Source: Pontivivens insulae
GTDB lineage: Bacteria; Pseudomonadota; Alphaproteobacteria; Rhodobacterales; Rhodobacteraceae
Direction: 5' to 3'
Length of the DNA stretch: 64,000 nt
Assembly (NCBI RefSeq): GCF_900302495.1
Contig: NZ_OMKW01000001.1
Coordinates: forward strand, 1-64,000
How positions within the stretch are numbered: position 1 is the stretch's first letter; each line of letters begins with the position of its first letter. A program made the position numbers and the translations under genes. Positions 10,025 to 18,016 of the stretch are shown piece by piece. Below the pieces are notes generated by a model. The model worked only from the letters and a program-made list of their open reading frames with translations. It had not been told where the DNA came from and did no database searches.

Positions 10025-11005
10025 TCAAGGGCGGTTGGGCGCATCCAGGAAGAGGTCCAGCGCCAGATCGGCCGCGGCATCCGGTGTCAGCGTTCCATCA
10101 GTCACATTCGCCTGCAATTGCGGGAGTTTTGAAGCAACCGACGGATCCGCGCGAAAGCGCTGCAGCAGCCCGGCCTCCAGTTCCTGCGTAAACCAGCCCA
10201 AGGCCTGGGCCCGCCGTTGCGAATCGAGGATGCCCTGATCCTTGCGCCATTGGGCGAGCTGTTGCATCTGCCCCCAGGCCTCTGCCAATCCATTGCCCTC
10301 TGTCGCAGAGACGGGCAGCGCCTTTGGCCACCCCTCAGGATCCTGCCCACGTTTGCGCAGCAGGCGCAGCGCCCCGGCATAGTCGGCAACGGTGCGGATC
10401 GCAGTCGTGCGCAGATCTCCATCCGCCTTGTTTATGAGCAGCAGGTCCGCCACTTCCATGATCCCGCGTTTGACGCCCTGCAATTCATCCCCGCCCGCGG
10501 GCGCGAGCAACAACAGGAACAGGTCCGTCATGTCCGCGACCATGGTTTCCGACTGGCCGACGCCAACGGTTTCAACCAACACGATGTCATAGCCAGCGGC
10601 CTCGCACAGGCGGATCGCCTCGCGCGTTCGCCGGGCCACACCGCCCAAGGCCGATTGCGAGGGTGAGGGGCGGATGAACGCCTCGGGCGCGCGGGAGAGC
10701 TGCTCCATCCGCGTCTTGTCGCCCAGTATGGACCCGCCCGAGCGGGCCGAGGATGGATCGACCGCCAGCACGGCGACGCGGTGGCCCTGCTCGATCAGCA
10801 TCAGGCCGAAAGCCTCGATAAACGTGGATTTGCCGACGCCGGGCGTCCCGCTGAGACCTATGCGCAGGGCGGGGCGTTCTGGCAGGGTCGCGATCAATGC
10901 GCGGGCCCGTTCTCGATCCTGAGGGCGGCCAGACTCGATCAGGGTGATGGCGCGCGCCAGCGCACGGCGTTCCCCTGCAACCAGCGCATCGACATCGATA
11001 TTCAT
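10025..11005 (-). CDS. meaB: MeaB-family GTPase (methylmalonyl-CoA mutase chaperone)
   Basis: MeaB is a G3E-type P-loop GTPase that protects and reloads B12-dependent acyl-CoA mutases. The 326-residue protein has Walker A GTPGVGKST (53-61), a GVGQSE switch segment, the INKADGD guanine-recognition motif and a C-terminal dimerisation extension. The ATG at 11005 was chosen because homologues start close to an IDxLVAGxRRALARAITL segment; the longer frame to 11059 would run into the upstream divergent promoter region. No mutase gene is adjacent. It is divergent from the DUF3108 gene, with about 108 bp between starts. Confidence 0.9.
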   Translation of the reverse strand: MNIDVDALVAGERRALARAITLIESGRPQDRERARALIATLPERPALRIGLSGTPGVGKSTFIEAFGLMLIEQGHRVAVLAVDPSSARSGGSILGDKTRMEQLSRAPEAFIRPSPSQSALGGVARRTREAIRLCEAAGYDIVLVETVGVGQSETMVADMTDLFLLLLAPAGGDELQGVKRGIMEVADLLLINKADGDLRTTAIRTVADYAGALRLLRKRGQDPEGWPKALPVSATEGNGLAEAWGQMQQLAQWRKDQGILDSQRRAQALGWFTQELEAGLLQRFRADPSVASKLPQLQANVTDGTLTPDAAADLALDLFLDAPNRP

Positions 11006-11113
11006 GTGCGTAGCCCTGCCCCTGCTTTCACGCAGCCGTGAAGGAAATTCGTGCAACACTCTCTATATGGTGTGCAAACAGGGTCCAAGGGGATCGTTGT
11101 GCGGAGCAAGAAG

Positions 11114-11833
11114 ATGTTGCGGATTATGTGTGTCGCCGGGTTTGCGGCCTGTTTCGGGGCGCAGAGCGTCATGGCCGAGCGGTTCACCCACACTTATGAC
11201 ATGAATGTCGGTGGATTCCGGCTGGCCACGGCCACGATTGCCGGTGTCGCTGAAGGGGATGGCTACGCCGCAAATGCCGCGATGAATGCGCGCGGTCTGG
11301 TCGGGGCACTGACAGGCGGCAGCTTTGAGGCGAGTGTGCGCGGACGATGGAACGGTGCGGCGGAGTTTGCGCCAGACCGGTTCGAGCAAACCGCCACCTT
11401 TCGCGGGGAAACGCAGGCCCTCGTCATCGACTACGCCAACGGGGCCCCGATCTCGACCGTTTACACGCCTGCGCGCGAGCCCGACGAGGACCCGATCCCG
11501 ACCCTGTCCAAACAGGTTGGCACGGTCGATTTTCTGACGGCGATGATGACGCTGACTTATCCCGGTACGGCAGAAGAGATCTGCGCACGATCGGTGGTCG
11601 CGTTCACCTTCACCAAGCGGACCGCGATCGAGGGGACAGGAACGGTGGGTGGCACGGCCGATGCGCCAGTCTGTACGGTCGAATATGCCAATGTCGATCC
11701 AGAGACCCTGGTTGCCGAGGAGACCGACACTTACACACTGTCCTTGCGCCCTTATTCCGGGGGTCGCTACGAAGTGGCCCAGATCAGCGGGCCGACCGAC
11801 ATGGGTCGGGCGGTATTTAATCGCACCAATTAG
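11114..11833 (+). CDS. DUF3108 domain periplasmic protein
   Basis: The predicted 239-residue exported protein has a signal peptide (about 1-21, ending in SVMA) and then a DUF3108-type beta-rich domain, recognised by the N-terminal YDMNVGGFRLATATI pattern and a central DFLTAMM segment. Function is unknown; homologues are thought to be periplasmic or envelope-associated. The ATG at 11114 has GGAG seven bases upstream and starts the signal peptide; the frame is open back to 11051. Its stop codon overlaps the 3' end of the convergent sirtuin gene by four bases. Confidence 0.8.
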   Translation: MLRIMCVAGFAACFGAQSVMAERFTHTYDMNVGGFRLATATIAGVAEGDGYAANAAMNARGLVGALTGGSFEASVRGRWNGAAEFAPDRFEQTATFRGETQALVIDYANGAPISTVYTPAREPDEDPIPTLSKQVGTVDFLTAMMTLTYPGTAEEICARSVVAFTFTKRTAIEGTGTVGGTADAPVCTVEYANVDPETLVAEETDTYTLSLRPYSGGRYEVAQISGPTDMGRAVFNRTN

Positions 11834-12507
11834 ATGAACTCTGCCACGAAGGCCGGGACGACCTGTGTTGCCGGTCCAGTGCGCACTTCGTCAAAAGGAC
11901 CATTTGAGGGCTCTAGATTTAGTTCGATTGTGCGCGCCCCATTTGCACGAGCCTCTGCCGCGAACCCCGCAGCGGGCCAGACTTCTCCACTTGTGCCGAT
12001 GGATACGAAGATCGAGCAATCTGAAAGAGCCGCCCCGATCCGCTCCATATGATAGGGGATTTCGCCGAACCACACGATGTCCGGGCGCAGGCCGGGCGCA
12101 TCACAGGAGGGGCAGGCACTTTCGGTCTGCATGTCACCGGTCCATGCATGGGACTGCGTACAGGTGGGGCAGAGCGCGCGCATAAGCTCCCCATGCATAT
12201 GGATCGGATCGGCAAACCCTGCCCGCTCATGCAGGTCATCCACGTTCTGCGTGACCAACGTGACCTGCTGATGGGCTGCCAGTTTTGCGATGGCGTGATG
12301 TGCGGCATTCGGCTGTGCCGCCCGCGCGTCACGGCGGCGCATGTTGTAGAACTCGTGCACGAGTCCGGCATTGCGGGCGAACCCCTCTGGCGTTGCGACA
12401 TCCTCCAGCGGATATTGCGTCCACAAGCCGCCGGCGTCGCGAAAGGTGCCCAGACCACTCTCGGCCGAGATGCCTGCGCCGGTGAGGATAACGATCTGCT
12501 CTGCCAT
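11830..12507 (-). CDS. cobB: NAD-dependent protein deacylase (sirtuin, CobB type)
   Basis: This sirtuin removes acyl groups from lysines with NAD. The 225-residue protein contains GAGISAESG (10-18), QNVD (87-90), the catalytic His in the HG pair (H105) and a four-cysteine zinc site (C113, C116, C132, C135). A Tyr54-x2-Arg57 pair matches the class III signature linked to desuccinylase activity in E. coli CobB and SIRT5, so broad deacylation is likely. The ATG at 12507 gives the normal short N-terminus. It is convergent with the DUF3108 gene, with a four-base 3' overlap. Confidence 0.95.
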   Translation of the reverse strand: MAEQIVILTGAGISAESGLGTFRDAGGLWTQYPLEDVATPEGFARNAGLVHEFYNMRRRDARAAQPNAAHHAIAKLAAHQQVTLVTQNVDDLHERAGFADPIHMHGELMRALCPTCTQSHAWTGDMQTESACPSCDAPGLRPDIVWFGEIPYHMERIGAALSDCSIFVSIGTSGEVWPAAGFAAEARANGARTIELNLEPSNGPFDEVRTGPATQVVPAFVAEFI

Positions 12508-12627
12508 CTTGCCCTCCGCGTGAGGGGCGCTGCCCCTCTGCCTCTATCGAGCCATTCACCCCGGGATATTGCAAGACAGATGAAGGCGCGACTTGATCGC
12601 GCGTCAGCTCTGCCGCACGGTCGGGTC

Positions 12628-13038
12628 ATGAAAGATCGCATTCTCTTCGTCTGTTTGGGCAATATCTGCCGGTCCCCGGCTGCCGAGGCCGTGATGCGGG
12701 CGAAGGCGCCGCACCTCACTGTCGACAGCGCAGGCACCGCTGGCTGGCATCAGGGCAAGGCCCCCGACACGCGCGCGCGGGCCGAGGGTGCCCGGCGCGG
12801 CTATGTCTACGATGATCTGCGCGCGCGGCAGGTCACAAGAGCGGATTTCGAGCGTTTCGATGTGATTTACGCAATGGATCACGACAATCTTGCCGATCTG
12901 CGTGCGATTGCTGACGGCCCGGCGCGGCTGGAGCTGTTCCTGGGCGACACGGACGTTCCCGATCCCTATTACGACAACAGCTTTCCGCGCATGTTCGACC
13001 TGATCGAAGCGCGGTGCGACGCATTGCTTCGCGGCTGA
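12628..13038 (+). CDS. Low-molecular-weight protein-tyrosine phosphatase family
   Basis: The 136-residue cytoplasmic protein belongs to the LMW-PTP/arsenate-reductase-like fold. The P-loop VCLGNICRSP has nucleophile C9 and R15, and the general acid lies in DPYYD (D112). These match true low-molecular-weight tyrosine phosphatases rather than ArsC. The start at 12628 places the P-loop at the usual distance; an in-frame ATG at 12580 would add 16 residues, and neither has a strong Shine-Dalgarno sequence. It stands 65 bp upstream of lepA in the same direction and could share its transcript. Confidence 0.9.
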   Translation: MKDRILFVCLGNICRSPAAEAVMRAKAPHLTVDSAGTAGWHQGKAPDTRARAEGARRGYVYDDLRARQVTRADFERFDVIYAMDHDNLADLRAIADGPARLELFLGDTDVPDPYYDNSFPRMFDLIEARCDALLRG

Positions 13039-13103
13039 GTCGCATGGACATTCCTGTCATTTCTTGGCAGGGGATGCGGTGAACTTTAGGAGCCTTTGCC
13101 CCG

Positions 13104-14903
13104 ATGACCGAACTGAGCCGTATCCGTAACTTTTCCATTGTCGCGCATATCGACCACGGCAAGTCCACATTGGCGGACCGTCTGATCCAGTCGACGGCCA
13201 CAGTGGCTGACCGTGACATGAAAGAGCAGTTGCTCGACTCGATGGATATCGAGCGGGAACGCGGCATCACGATCAAGGCGAACACGGTGCGCATCGACTA
13301 TAAGGCGCAGGATGGGGAGACCTATATCCTGAACCTGATCGACACGCCCGGCCATGTCGATTTCGCCTATGAGGTCAGCCGGTCCATGCGTGCGGTCGAA
13401 GGATCATTGCTGGTCGTCGACGCAAGCCAAGGCGTTGAGGCGCAGACGCTGGCCAATGTCTATCAGGCCATCGACGCCGATCACGAGATTGTGCCCGTCC
13501 TCAACAAGATCGACCTGCCCGCGGCAGAGCCGGATCGCGTGTGTGAACAGATTGAGGATGTGATCGGGATCGATGCCTCTGAGGCGGTGATGATCTCTGC
13601 CAAGACCGGGATCGGGATCCCCGCTGTGCTGGAGGCCATTGTGTCCCGCCTGCCCGCGCCAGAGGGCAATGTGGACGCACCGCTGAAGGCGATGCTGGTG
13701 GACAGTTGGTATGACGCCTATCTGGGCGTCGTCGTTCTGATCCGCGTCATCGACGGCAAGCTGAAGAAGGGTGATCGCATCAAGATGATGTCGAACGGGT
13801 CAATCCACCCGGTCGACCGTGTCGGCGTATTCCGTCCGGGGATGGAGCCGGTTGCCGAGCTTGGGCCGGGTGAAATCGGTTTCCTGACCGCGTCAATCAA
13901 GGAAGTGCGCGACACCTCGGTCGGGGATACAATCACCCACGAAAAGAAGGGCGCGGAAGAGATGTTGCCCGGCTTTGCGCCCTCGATCCCGGTGGTGTTC
14001 TGCGGCCTGTTCCCCGTCGATTCGGCTGAGTTCGAAGACCTGCGCGATGCCATCGACAAGTTGCGCCTGAACGATGCGAGTTTTTCGTCCGAGATGGAAA
14101 CCTCAGCAGCACTTGGTTTTGGCTTCCGCTGCGGGTTCCTCGGCCTGTTGCATCTGGAGGTGATCCGCGACCGGCTGGAGCGGGAATATGGGATCGATCT
14201 GATCACCACCGCGCCAAGCGTGATCTATCACGTGCATATGACAGACGGTTCGATGATCGAGCTGCACAACCCGGCCGACATGCCGGATCCGGTCAAGATC
14301 GACCGGGTGGAAGAGCCCCGGATCAAGGCCACGATTCTGGTGCCCGACGAATATCTGGGAGATGTCCTGAAGCTGTGCCAAGACCGCCGTGGCGTGCAGC
14401 TGGACCTGACCTATGCCGGAACGCGCGCGATGGTGGTTTATGACCTGCCGCTCAACGAGGTGGTCTTTGACTTCTATGATCGCCTGAAATCCGTCACCAA
14501 GGGCTATGCCAGCTTCGACTATCAGATGACGGGCTATGAGGCCGATCAGTTGGTGAAAATGCAGATCCTCGTGAATGACGAGCCGGTCGACGCCCTTTCG
14601 ATCATGGTCCACCGCACCCGCGCCGATGCGCGCGGTCGCGTCCTGTGCGAGAAGCTGAAGGAACTGATCCCGCAGCACATGTTCAAGATTCCAATTCAGG
14701 CCGCAATTGGAGGGCGCATCATCGCCCGTGAGACCATTTCCGCCCTGCGTAAGGACGTGACCGCGAAATGCTATGGCGGGGATGCGACGCGGAAACGCAA
14801 ACTGCTCGACAAGCAGAAGGCCGGTAAGAAGAAGATGCGCCAGTTCGGTCGCGTGGAAATCCCGCAGGAAGCGTTCATCAATGCGTTGAAGATGGATGGG
14901 TGA
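13104..14903 (+). CDS. lepA: Elongation factor 4 (LepA)
   Basis: EF4 is a ribosome-associated GTPase affecting initiation/assembly and back-translocation under stress. The 599-residue product has the usual length. G1 AHIDHGKST lies near residues 14-22, then DTPGH and NKIDLPAA motifs, EF-G-like domains II, III and V, and the LepA-specific C-terminal domain ending in a Lys-rich segment before FINALKMDG. The ATG at 13104 follows TAGGAG at 13087-13092. It is preceded by the phosphatase gene. Confidence 0.98.
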   Translation: MTELSRIRNFSIVAHIDHGKSTLADRLIQSTATVADRDMKEQLLDSMDIERERGITIKANTVRIDYKAQDGETYILNLIDTPGHVDFAYEVSRSMRAVEGSLLVVDASQGVEAQTLANVYQAIDADHEIVPVLNKIDLPAAEPDRVCEQIEDVIGIDASEAVMISAKTGIGIPAVLEAIVSRLPAPEGNVDAPLKAMLVDSWYDAYLGVVVLIRVIDGKLKKGDRIKMMSNGSIHPVDRVGVFRPGMEPVAELGPGEIGFLTASIKEVRDTSVGDTITHEKKGAEEMLPGFAPSIPVVFCGLFPVDSAEFEDLRDAIDKLRLNDASFSSEMETSAALGFGFRCGFLGLLHLEVIRDRLEREYGIDLITTAPSVIYHVHMTDGSMIELHNPADMPDPVKIDRVEEPRIKATILVPDEYLGDVLKLCQDRRGVQLDLTYAGTRAMVVYDLPLNEVVFDFYDRLKSVTKGYASFDYQMTGYEADQLVKMQILVNDEPVDALSIMVHRTRADARGRVLCEKLKELIPQHMFKIPIQAAIGGRIIARETISALRKDVTAKCYGGDATRKRKLLDKQKAGKKKMRQFGRVEIPQEAFINALKMDG

Positions 14904-15033
14904 GGTTAATCCATAATTTCAACGGCCAGCGTGCATTTGAAATAAAATTTCTGCATGCGACTGCACACAAAAATGTTTACGCGCGCCAAATCGTGCGGCA
15001 TTGTCCGTCCCGTGACGTAGGGGAAGGACGATC

Positions 15034-16038
15034 ATGGTTTGGAGAGCTATAGCTATTTTGTGTCTGGGCGCTGGCGCAGCCCATGCGGATTGTCAGTCGG
15101 GTGAGGTGGAATTGCTGTTCCACCACGATGCACCCGCGATTGGTCATCCAAAGGGCGAAGCGGCAGGTCTGCTCGCCTCTTTCGTGAACTCAGAGCTGGA
15201 CGGGCGGGCTTGCATGACCGTTGTAGCGGATGCGCCAGGCTATTCCGACAGCACGGTTCTGGAGGGTCTGGCGGAGGGGCGCTACAATATGGCAGCCCCT
15301 GCGATGGGCAATCTGGGCAATATCTCTGAGCGGTTTCTGATCTTCGATCTGCCCTTCATGTTTCGCGACCTGTCGGTCGTGTTTGAATATCACGACGGCA
15401 AACTTGGTCGCGAATTGCTGCGCGATGCGGAGGAGGACGGCCTGCTTGGGCTGGCCTATTGGACGGATGGGATGAAGGCGCTGTCTGCCAACCGTGCTGT
15501 CGAACTTCCCGCCGATTTCGAAGGGCTGACCTTCGGTACGCAGGACGCGTTGATCGAGCAGTTCTATTTCCGCGAGATGGGTGCCGAGACGGAGACCATA
15601 GAGCTTGCCAACCTCGCTGACGCGCTGAGCGAGGGTATCGTTGACGGTCAGAACACGACATGGACCAACATCTCTGCCCGCGGATTGGCATTGGACCATG
15701 AGCAGATCGTTGAGAGCAATCACGGTCTCGTTCAGTACATGGTGGTCACTGATCCAATTTTCTGGAATGGGCTGGATGCGGATTTGCGCGCAGATCTGGA
15801 ACTGCTGATCGAGATCGTCGCACAAGAGCGGAACCGTTTTGCCTTTGAGCTGGCCAATATCGCCAAGCGTGAGGCGCTGAGCGACGGCATCGAGATTGCG
15901 ACGCTGGATGAAGAGGAGTACCGCACCTGGCGGCTCGCCATGCAGTCGACCTGGCTGCATTTCGGCGGTGTAATCGGTTTCGATCAAATCAGTGCTGTTA
16001 CGTTTGCCAATCAACGCGCGCGCGAAATCGTCGACTGA
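15034..16038 (+). CDS. TRAP transporter solute-binding protein (DctP family), orphan
   Basis: The 334-residue periplasmic protein has a signal peptide (about 1-18, ending AAHA) and the DctP fold, recognisable from IFDLPFMFRDL, the ALSANRA segment and QNTTWTNI. TRAP receptors bind organic acids and hand them to a DctQ/DctM membrane pair. No such genes are adjacent, so this receptor is an orphan. The strand-connecting segment that normally reads like LKGLKIRV, with the Arg that clamps the substrate carboxylate, here reads FEGLTFGT and lacks that arginine, so the ligand may not be a classical carboxylate. A terminator follows at 16084-16115. Confidence 0.85.
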   Translation: MVWRAIAILCLGAGAAHADCQSGEVELLFHHDAPAIGHPKGEAAGLLASFVNSELDGRACMTVVADAPGYSDSTVLEGLAEGRYNMAAPAMGNLGNISERFLIFDLPFMFRDLSVVFEYHDGKLGRELLRDAEEDGLLGLAYWTDGMKALSANRAVELPADFEGLTFGTQDALIEQFYFREMGAETETIELANLADALSEGIVDGQNTTWTNISARGLALDHEQIVESNHGLVQYMVVTDPIFWNGLDADLRADLELLIEIVAQERNRFAFELANIAKREALSDGIEIATLDEEEYRTWRLAMQSTWLHFGGVIGFDQISAVTFANQRAREIVD

Positions 16039-16083
16039 GTCTTGTTTCGCTGGCGATCCGTGTGGGGGATTGCAGGCGATCGG

Positions 16084-16115
16084 AGGCCCCGGCCCTTTCA
16101 GGGTTGGGGCCTTTT
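16084..16115 (+). terminator. Intrinsic terminator after TRAP receptor gene
   Basis: A twelve-base-pair stem (GGCCCCGGCCCT with AGGGTTGGGGCC, two G-T pairs) has a TTC loop and is followed by TTTT. Confidence 0.8.
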
Positions 16116-16164
16116 CAATGTGTCGGTTCACGACACGTTAATCATTCAGGGGCAGCTACAGGAC

Positions 16165-16464
16165 ATGCAACGGTTCTCGATGTTCCTATGTGTCGCTGCG
16201 GGTTTGGTTGCCGCATGCGATTCCGAAACCGCCTCCTTCCCCGGGATCGCGCCGGTGCGCGTGACTGTCGATGATCGTGATTTTGACGTCTATTCGGACG
16301 GGCGGACAGCGCAGGCAATCCGCATGAGTTTCGATGTCGATGTGAGCCGTGAGCGCGCGCGGTTGCGCAGCATGCTCGCCATCCGGCAGGTGACGGGATG
16401 CGAAATAGAGACCGATAGTGTGGGTGGAGATCAGGTGATCGTCACAGTTGATTTGGACTGCTGA
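16165..16464 (+). CDS. Small hypothetical lipoprotein
   Basis: The 99-residue product starts with a lipoprotein signal whose lipobox VAAC places the acylated cysteine at residue 18. The rest is a small soluble domain containing two further cysteines (in GCEIET and at the C-terminus, DLDC) that may form a disulphide. I do not recognise the family. The ATG at 16165 is preceded by CAGGAC; the frame is open to 16042, but upstream residues cover the preceding terminator. A bidirectional terminator follows at 16469-16497. Confidence 0.65.
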   Translation: MQRFSMFLCVAAGLVAACDSETASFPGIAPVRVTVDDRDFDVYSDGRTAQAIRMSFDVDVSRERARLRSMLAIRQVTGCEIETDSVGGDQVIVTVDLDC

Positions 16465-16468
16465 ATGC

Positions 16469-16497
16469 AAAAGGGCCACCCCGAGGGTGGCCCTTTT
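16469..16497. terminator. Bidirectional intrinsic terminator
   Basis: A thirteen-base-pair perfect stem (AAAAGGGCCACCC with GGGTGGCCCTTTT) and a three-base loop serve both the lipoprotein gene on the plus strand and the convergent DUF6280-like gene. Confidence 0.88.
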
Positions 16498-16520
16498 CCT
16501 GTGTCAGTCTGAATTGCAGA

Positions 16521-16823
16521 TCACGCGGCCGCGCGACGCTCGCTTTCCTCACGGGAAAGGGCCACGGAGGTGCGGACGCCTTTACCCACAAACTCCATCA
16601 AGCCTTTCACGCAGCGCTCTGTCGGGTCGATGCCCGCACACATGAGCACTTCGCGCCCGTCCTTCGAACGAGCCCAGCGGGCAATGACCTCAGGGCCATT
16701 GCCATATTTCTTGTCATCTGCAATCGCGTCATCCAGAGCGGCCAGCACAACGGCGGCAAACAGCTTCTGGGCGCGGGAGCCCTGATCGTTCGACCAGGCC
16801 TGTCCGTCAATATCGTCGAACAT
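16521..16823 (-). CDS. DUF6280-like conserved hypothetical protein
   Basis: The 100-residue soluble protein is rich in charged residues and alanine. The segment RAQKLFAAVVLAALDDAIADD, then GNGPEVIARWARSKDGREVL and a C-terminal VALSREESERR, matches my recollection of a Rhodobacterales-specific family now called DUF6280. The function is unknown. The start at 16823 is preferred because GAGG lies upstream at suitable spacing; the frame remains open to 16862. It is convergent with the small lipoprotein gene across a bidirectional terminator and downstream of the mnh operon. Confidence 0.75.
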   Translation of the reverse strand: MFDDIDGQAWSNDQGSRAQKLFAAVVLAALDDAIADDKKYGNGPEVIARWARSKDGREVLMCAGIDPTERCVKGLMEFVGKGVRTSVALSREESERRAAA

Positions 16824-16904
16824 ACCGTCCTCGTCCCTCAAAATGCCTTGAACGCACTTCATATACGTTCATAGAAAATTCACAGAAGCCCCGAATAAAG
16901 CATG

Positions 16905-16936
16905 GCTGCTCTGCAATCAACGCATTGCAGCGCAGC
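16905..16936. repeat. Strong inverted repeat between mnhG and the DUF6280-like gene
   Basis: Arms GCTGC-T-CTGCAAT (16905-16917) and ATTGCAG-C-GCAGC (16924-16936) pair over 12 of 13 positions with a six-base loop. There is no T run, so it is either a mRNA 3' stabilising hairpin of the mnh transcript or an operator for the gene downstream. Confidence 0.6.
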
Positions 16937-16947
16937 ATTACAGAATC

Positions 16948-16964
16948 ACCGTAACGTTATCGGT
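16948..16964. promoter_or_regulatory. Palindromic site with TAACGTTA core
   Basis: The 17 bp read ACCG, TAACGTTA, T, CGGT: a perfect eight-base palindrome flanked by complementary ACCG/CGGT. It lies upstream of the DUF6280-like gene and could be a dimeric regulator site. No regulator is identified. Confidence 0.4.
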
Positions 16965-17020
16965 GCCCCTCATGCCCTCCGACATAAAGCTTTCACGACA
17001 CCGATCAAGGTTTCTTACAG

Positions 17021-17377
17021 TTACTCTTTGGATTCGGTGGCATGACGCGGCGCACCATAGTTCTCGCACCCATCCTCGAAGGACGTGCGGCGGTCGAAGG
17101 GCACTCCAGCATGGAACGCAGCCCGTCCGATAAGGTGCGCGCCGATGGGCGCGGTGACCAACATGAAGATGATAATGATGCCGCCTTCGATCACACCCGT
17201 CCATGTACCCGCCAGAACCATGAAGGCGCTACAGATCAGACCCACACCCAGGGTACCCGCCTTCGTACTGGCATGCATACGGATGTAGACATCCGGCATA
17301 TTCACCAGGCCCAGCGCGGCGATAAAGGCGAAGATTCCGCCCGTCAGGACCAATCCAGCTGCGATCCACTCAAGCAT
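17021..17377 (-). CDS. mnhG: Mrp/Mnh cation:proton antiporter subunit G
   Basis: The 118-residue subunit of the multi-subunit Na+(K+)/H+ antiporter has three transmembrane helices (about 5-25, 39-60 and 65-88) and the MnhG signature GLVNMPDVYIRMHASTKAGTLGV. It is the last gene of the operon and its start overlaps the end of mnhF by eight bases, indicating translational coupling. MrpG is needed for complex assembly. The C-terminal 25 residues are hydrophilic. Confidence 0.95.
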   Translation of the reverse strand: MLEWIAAGLVLTGGIFAFIAALGLVNMPDVYIRMHASTKAGTLGVGLICSAFMVLAGTWTGVIEGGIIIIFMLVTAPIGAHLIGRAAFHAGVPFDRRTSFEDGCENYGAPRHATESKE

Positions 17378-17681
17378 CGGGCTCCTCCCTCACCGCCGTC
17401 CGTTGGATGAAGCGGGCGAACGCCACCGTGCCCAGGAATGCAACAAGGCTGAGCACCACAGCCACGTCCATATAGGCCCCAACCCCAGTCATCATCGCAA
17501 ACAGGACGAGGAATGCGACCAGCAGTGCGGAGATCAGATCGAGGGCCACGACCCGGTCGCTGAGCGATGGGCCGGTGAGCAGTCGAAAGGTTGCAAGGGC
17601 GAGCGCTGCCGCAATCAAAGCCAGTGAAATCAGCATTGCCCAGCCCAGCGGGCCGGTCAGGGTCACGCCAATCAGGGTCAT
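17370..17681 (-). CDS. mnhF: Mrp/Mnh antiporter subunit F
   Basis: The 103-residue membrane subunit has three helices (about 13-33, 45-65 and 70-90) and the family signature GPSLSDRVVALDLI between helices one and two. Its start overlaps the mnhE stop in an ATGA arrangement and its end overlaps mnhG. It is part of the seven-subunit Mrp complex in the inner membrane. Confidence 0.94.
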   Translation of the reverse strand: MTLIGVTLTGPLGWAMLISLALIAAALALATFRLLTGPSLSDRVVALDLISALLVAFLVLFAMMTGVGAYMDVAVVLSLVAFLGTVAFARFIQRTAVREEPDA

Positions 17682-18016
17682 CGTGTTACCCTCAGCAAGC
17701 GACGCTCAATCCCGCCCTTGAGCGACTTTCGCACCTCGTCTGGGTTACCAGCCCCGAACATGGAATGAACCAGCAAATGCTTGCGGTCCGGCGTCACATC
17801 GAGCGACAGGGTGCCCGGGGTCAGCGAAATCAGATTTGCGGTGGCCATAATCTCTGCATCCGTCTCCGCATCCAACGGCATCAGTAGCAGTTGAGGCTCG
17901 GACCGGTCGCGGGGTGTGAGCACGTCCCAGGCGACAATCACGGAGGAACTGAACAGATCCCACAGGAAATAGAGCACAAGCTGAATGAAACGTATGGGCC
18001 ATAGGAGAATGCGCAT
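17678..18016 (-). CDS. mnhE: Mrp/Mnh antiporter subunit E
   Basis: The 112-residue subunit has two N-terminal hydrophobic segments (about 5-35) followed by a cytoplasmic domain with the MnhE motifs NLISLTPGTLSLDV and LLVHSMF. The start was set at 18016 because the ATG shares its A with the mnhD stop (TGATG). The open frame to 18214 is an upstream extension inside mnhD and carries no family sequence. Confidence 0.93.
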   Translation of the reverse strand: MRILLWPIRFIQLVLYFLWDLFSSSVIVAWDVLTPRDRSEPQLLLMPLDAETDAEIMATANLISLTPGTLSLDVTPDRKHLLVHSMFGAGNPDEVRKSLKGGIERRLLRVTR

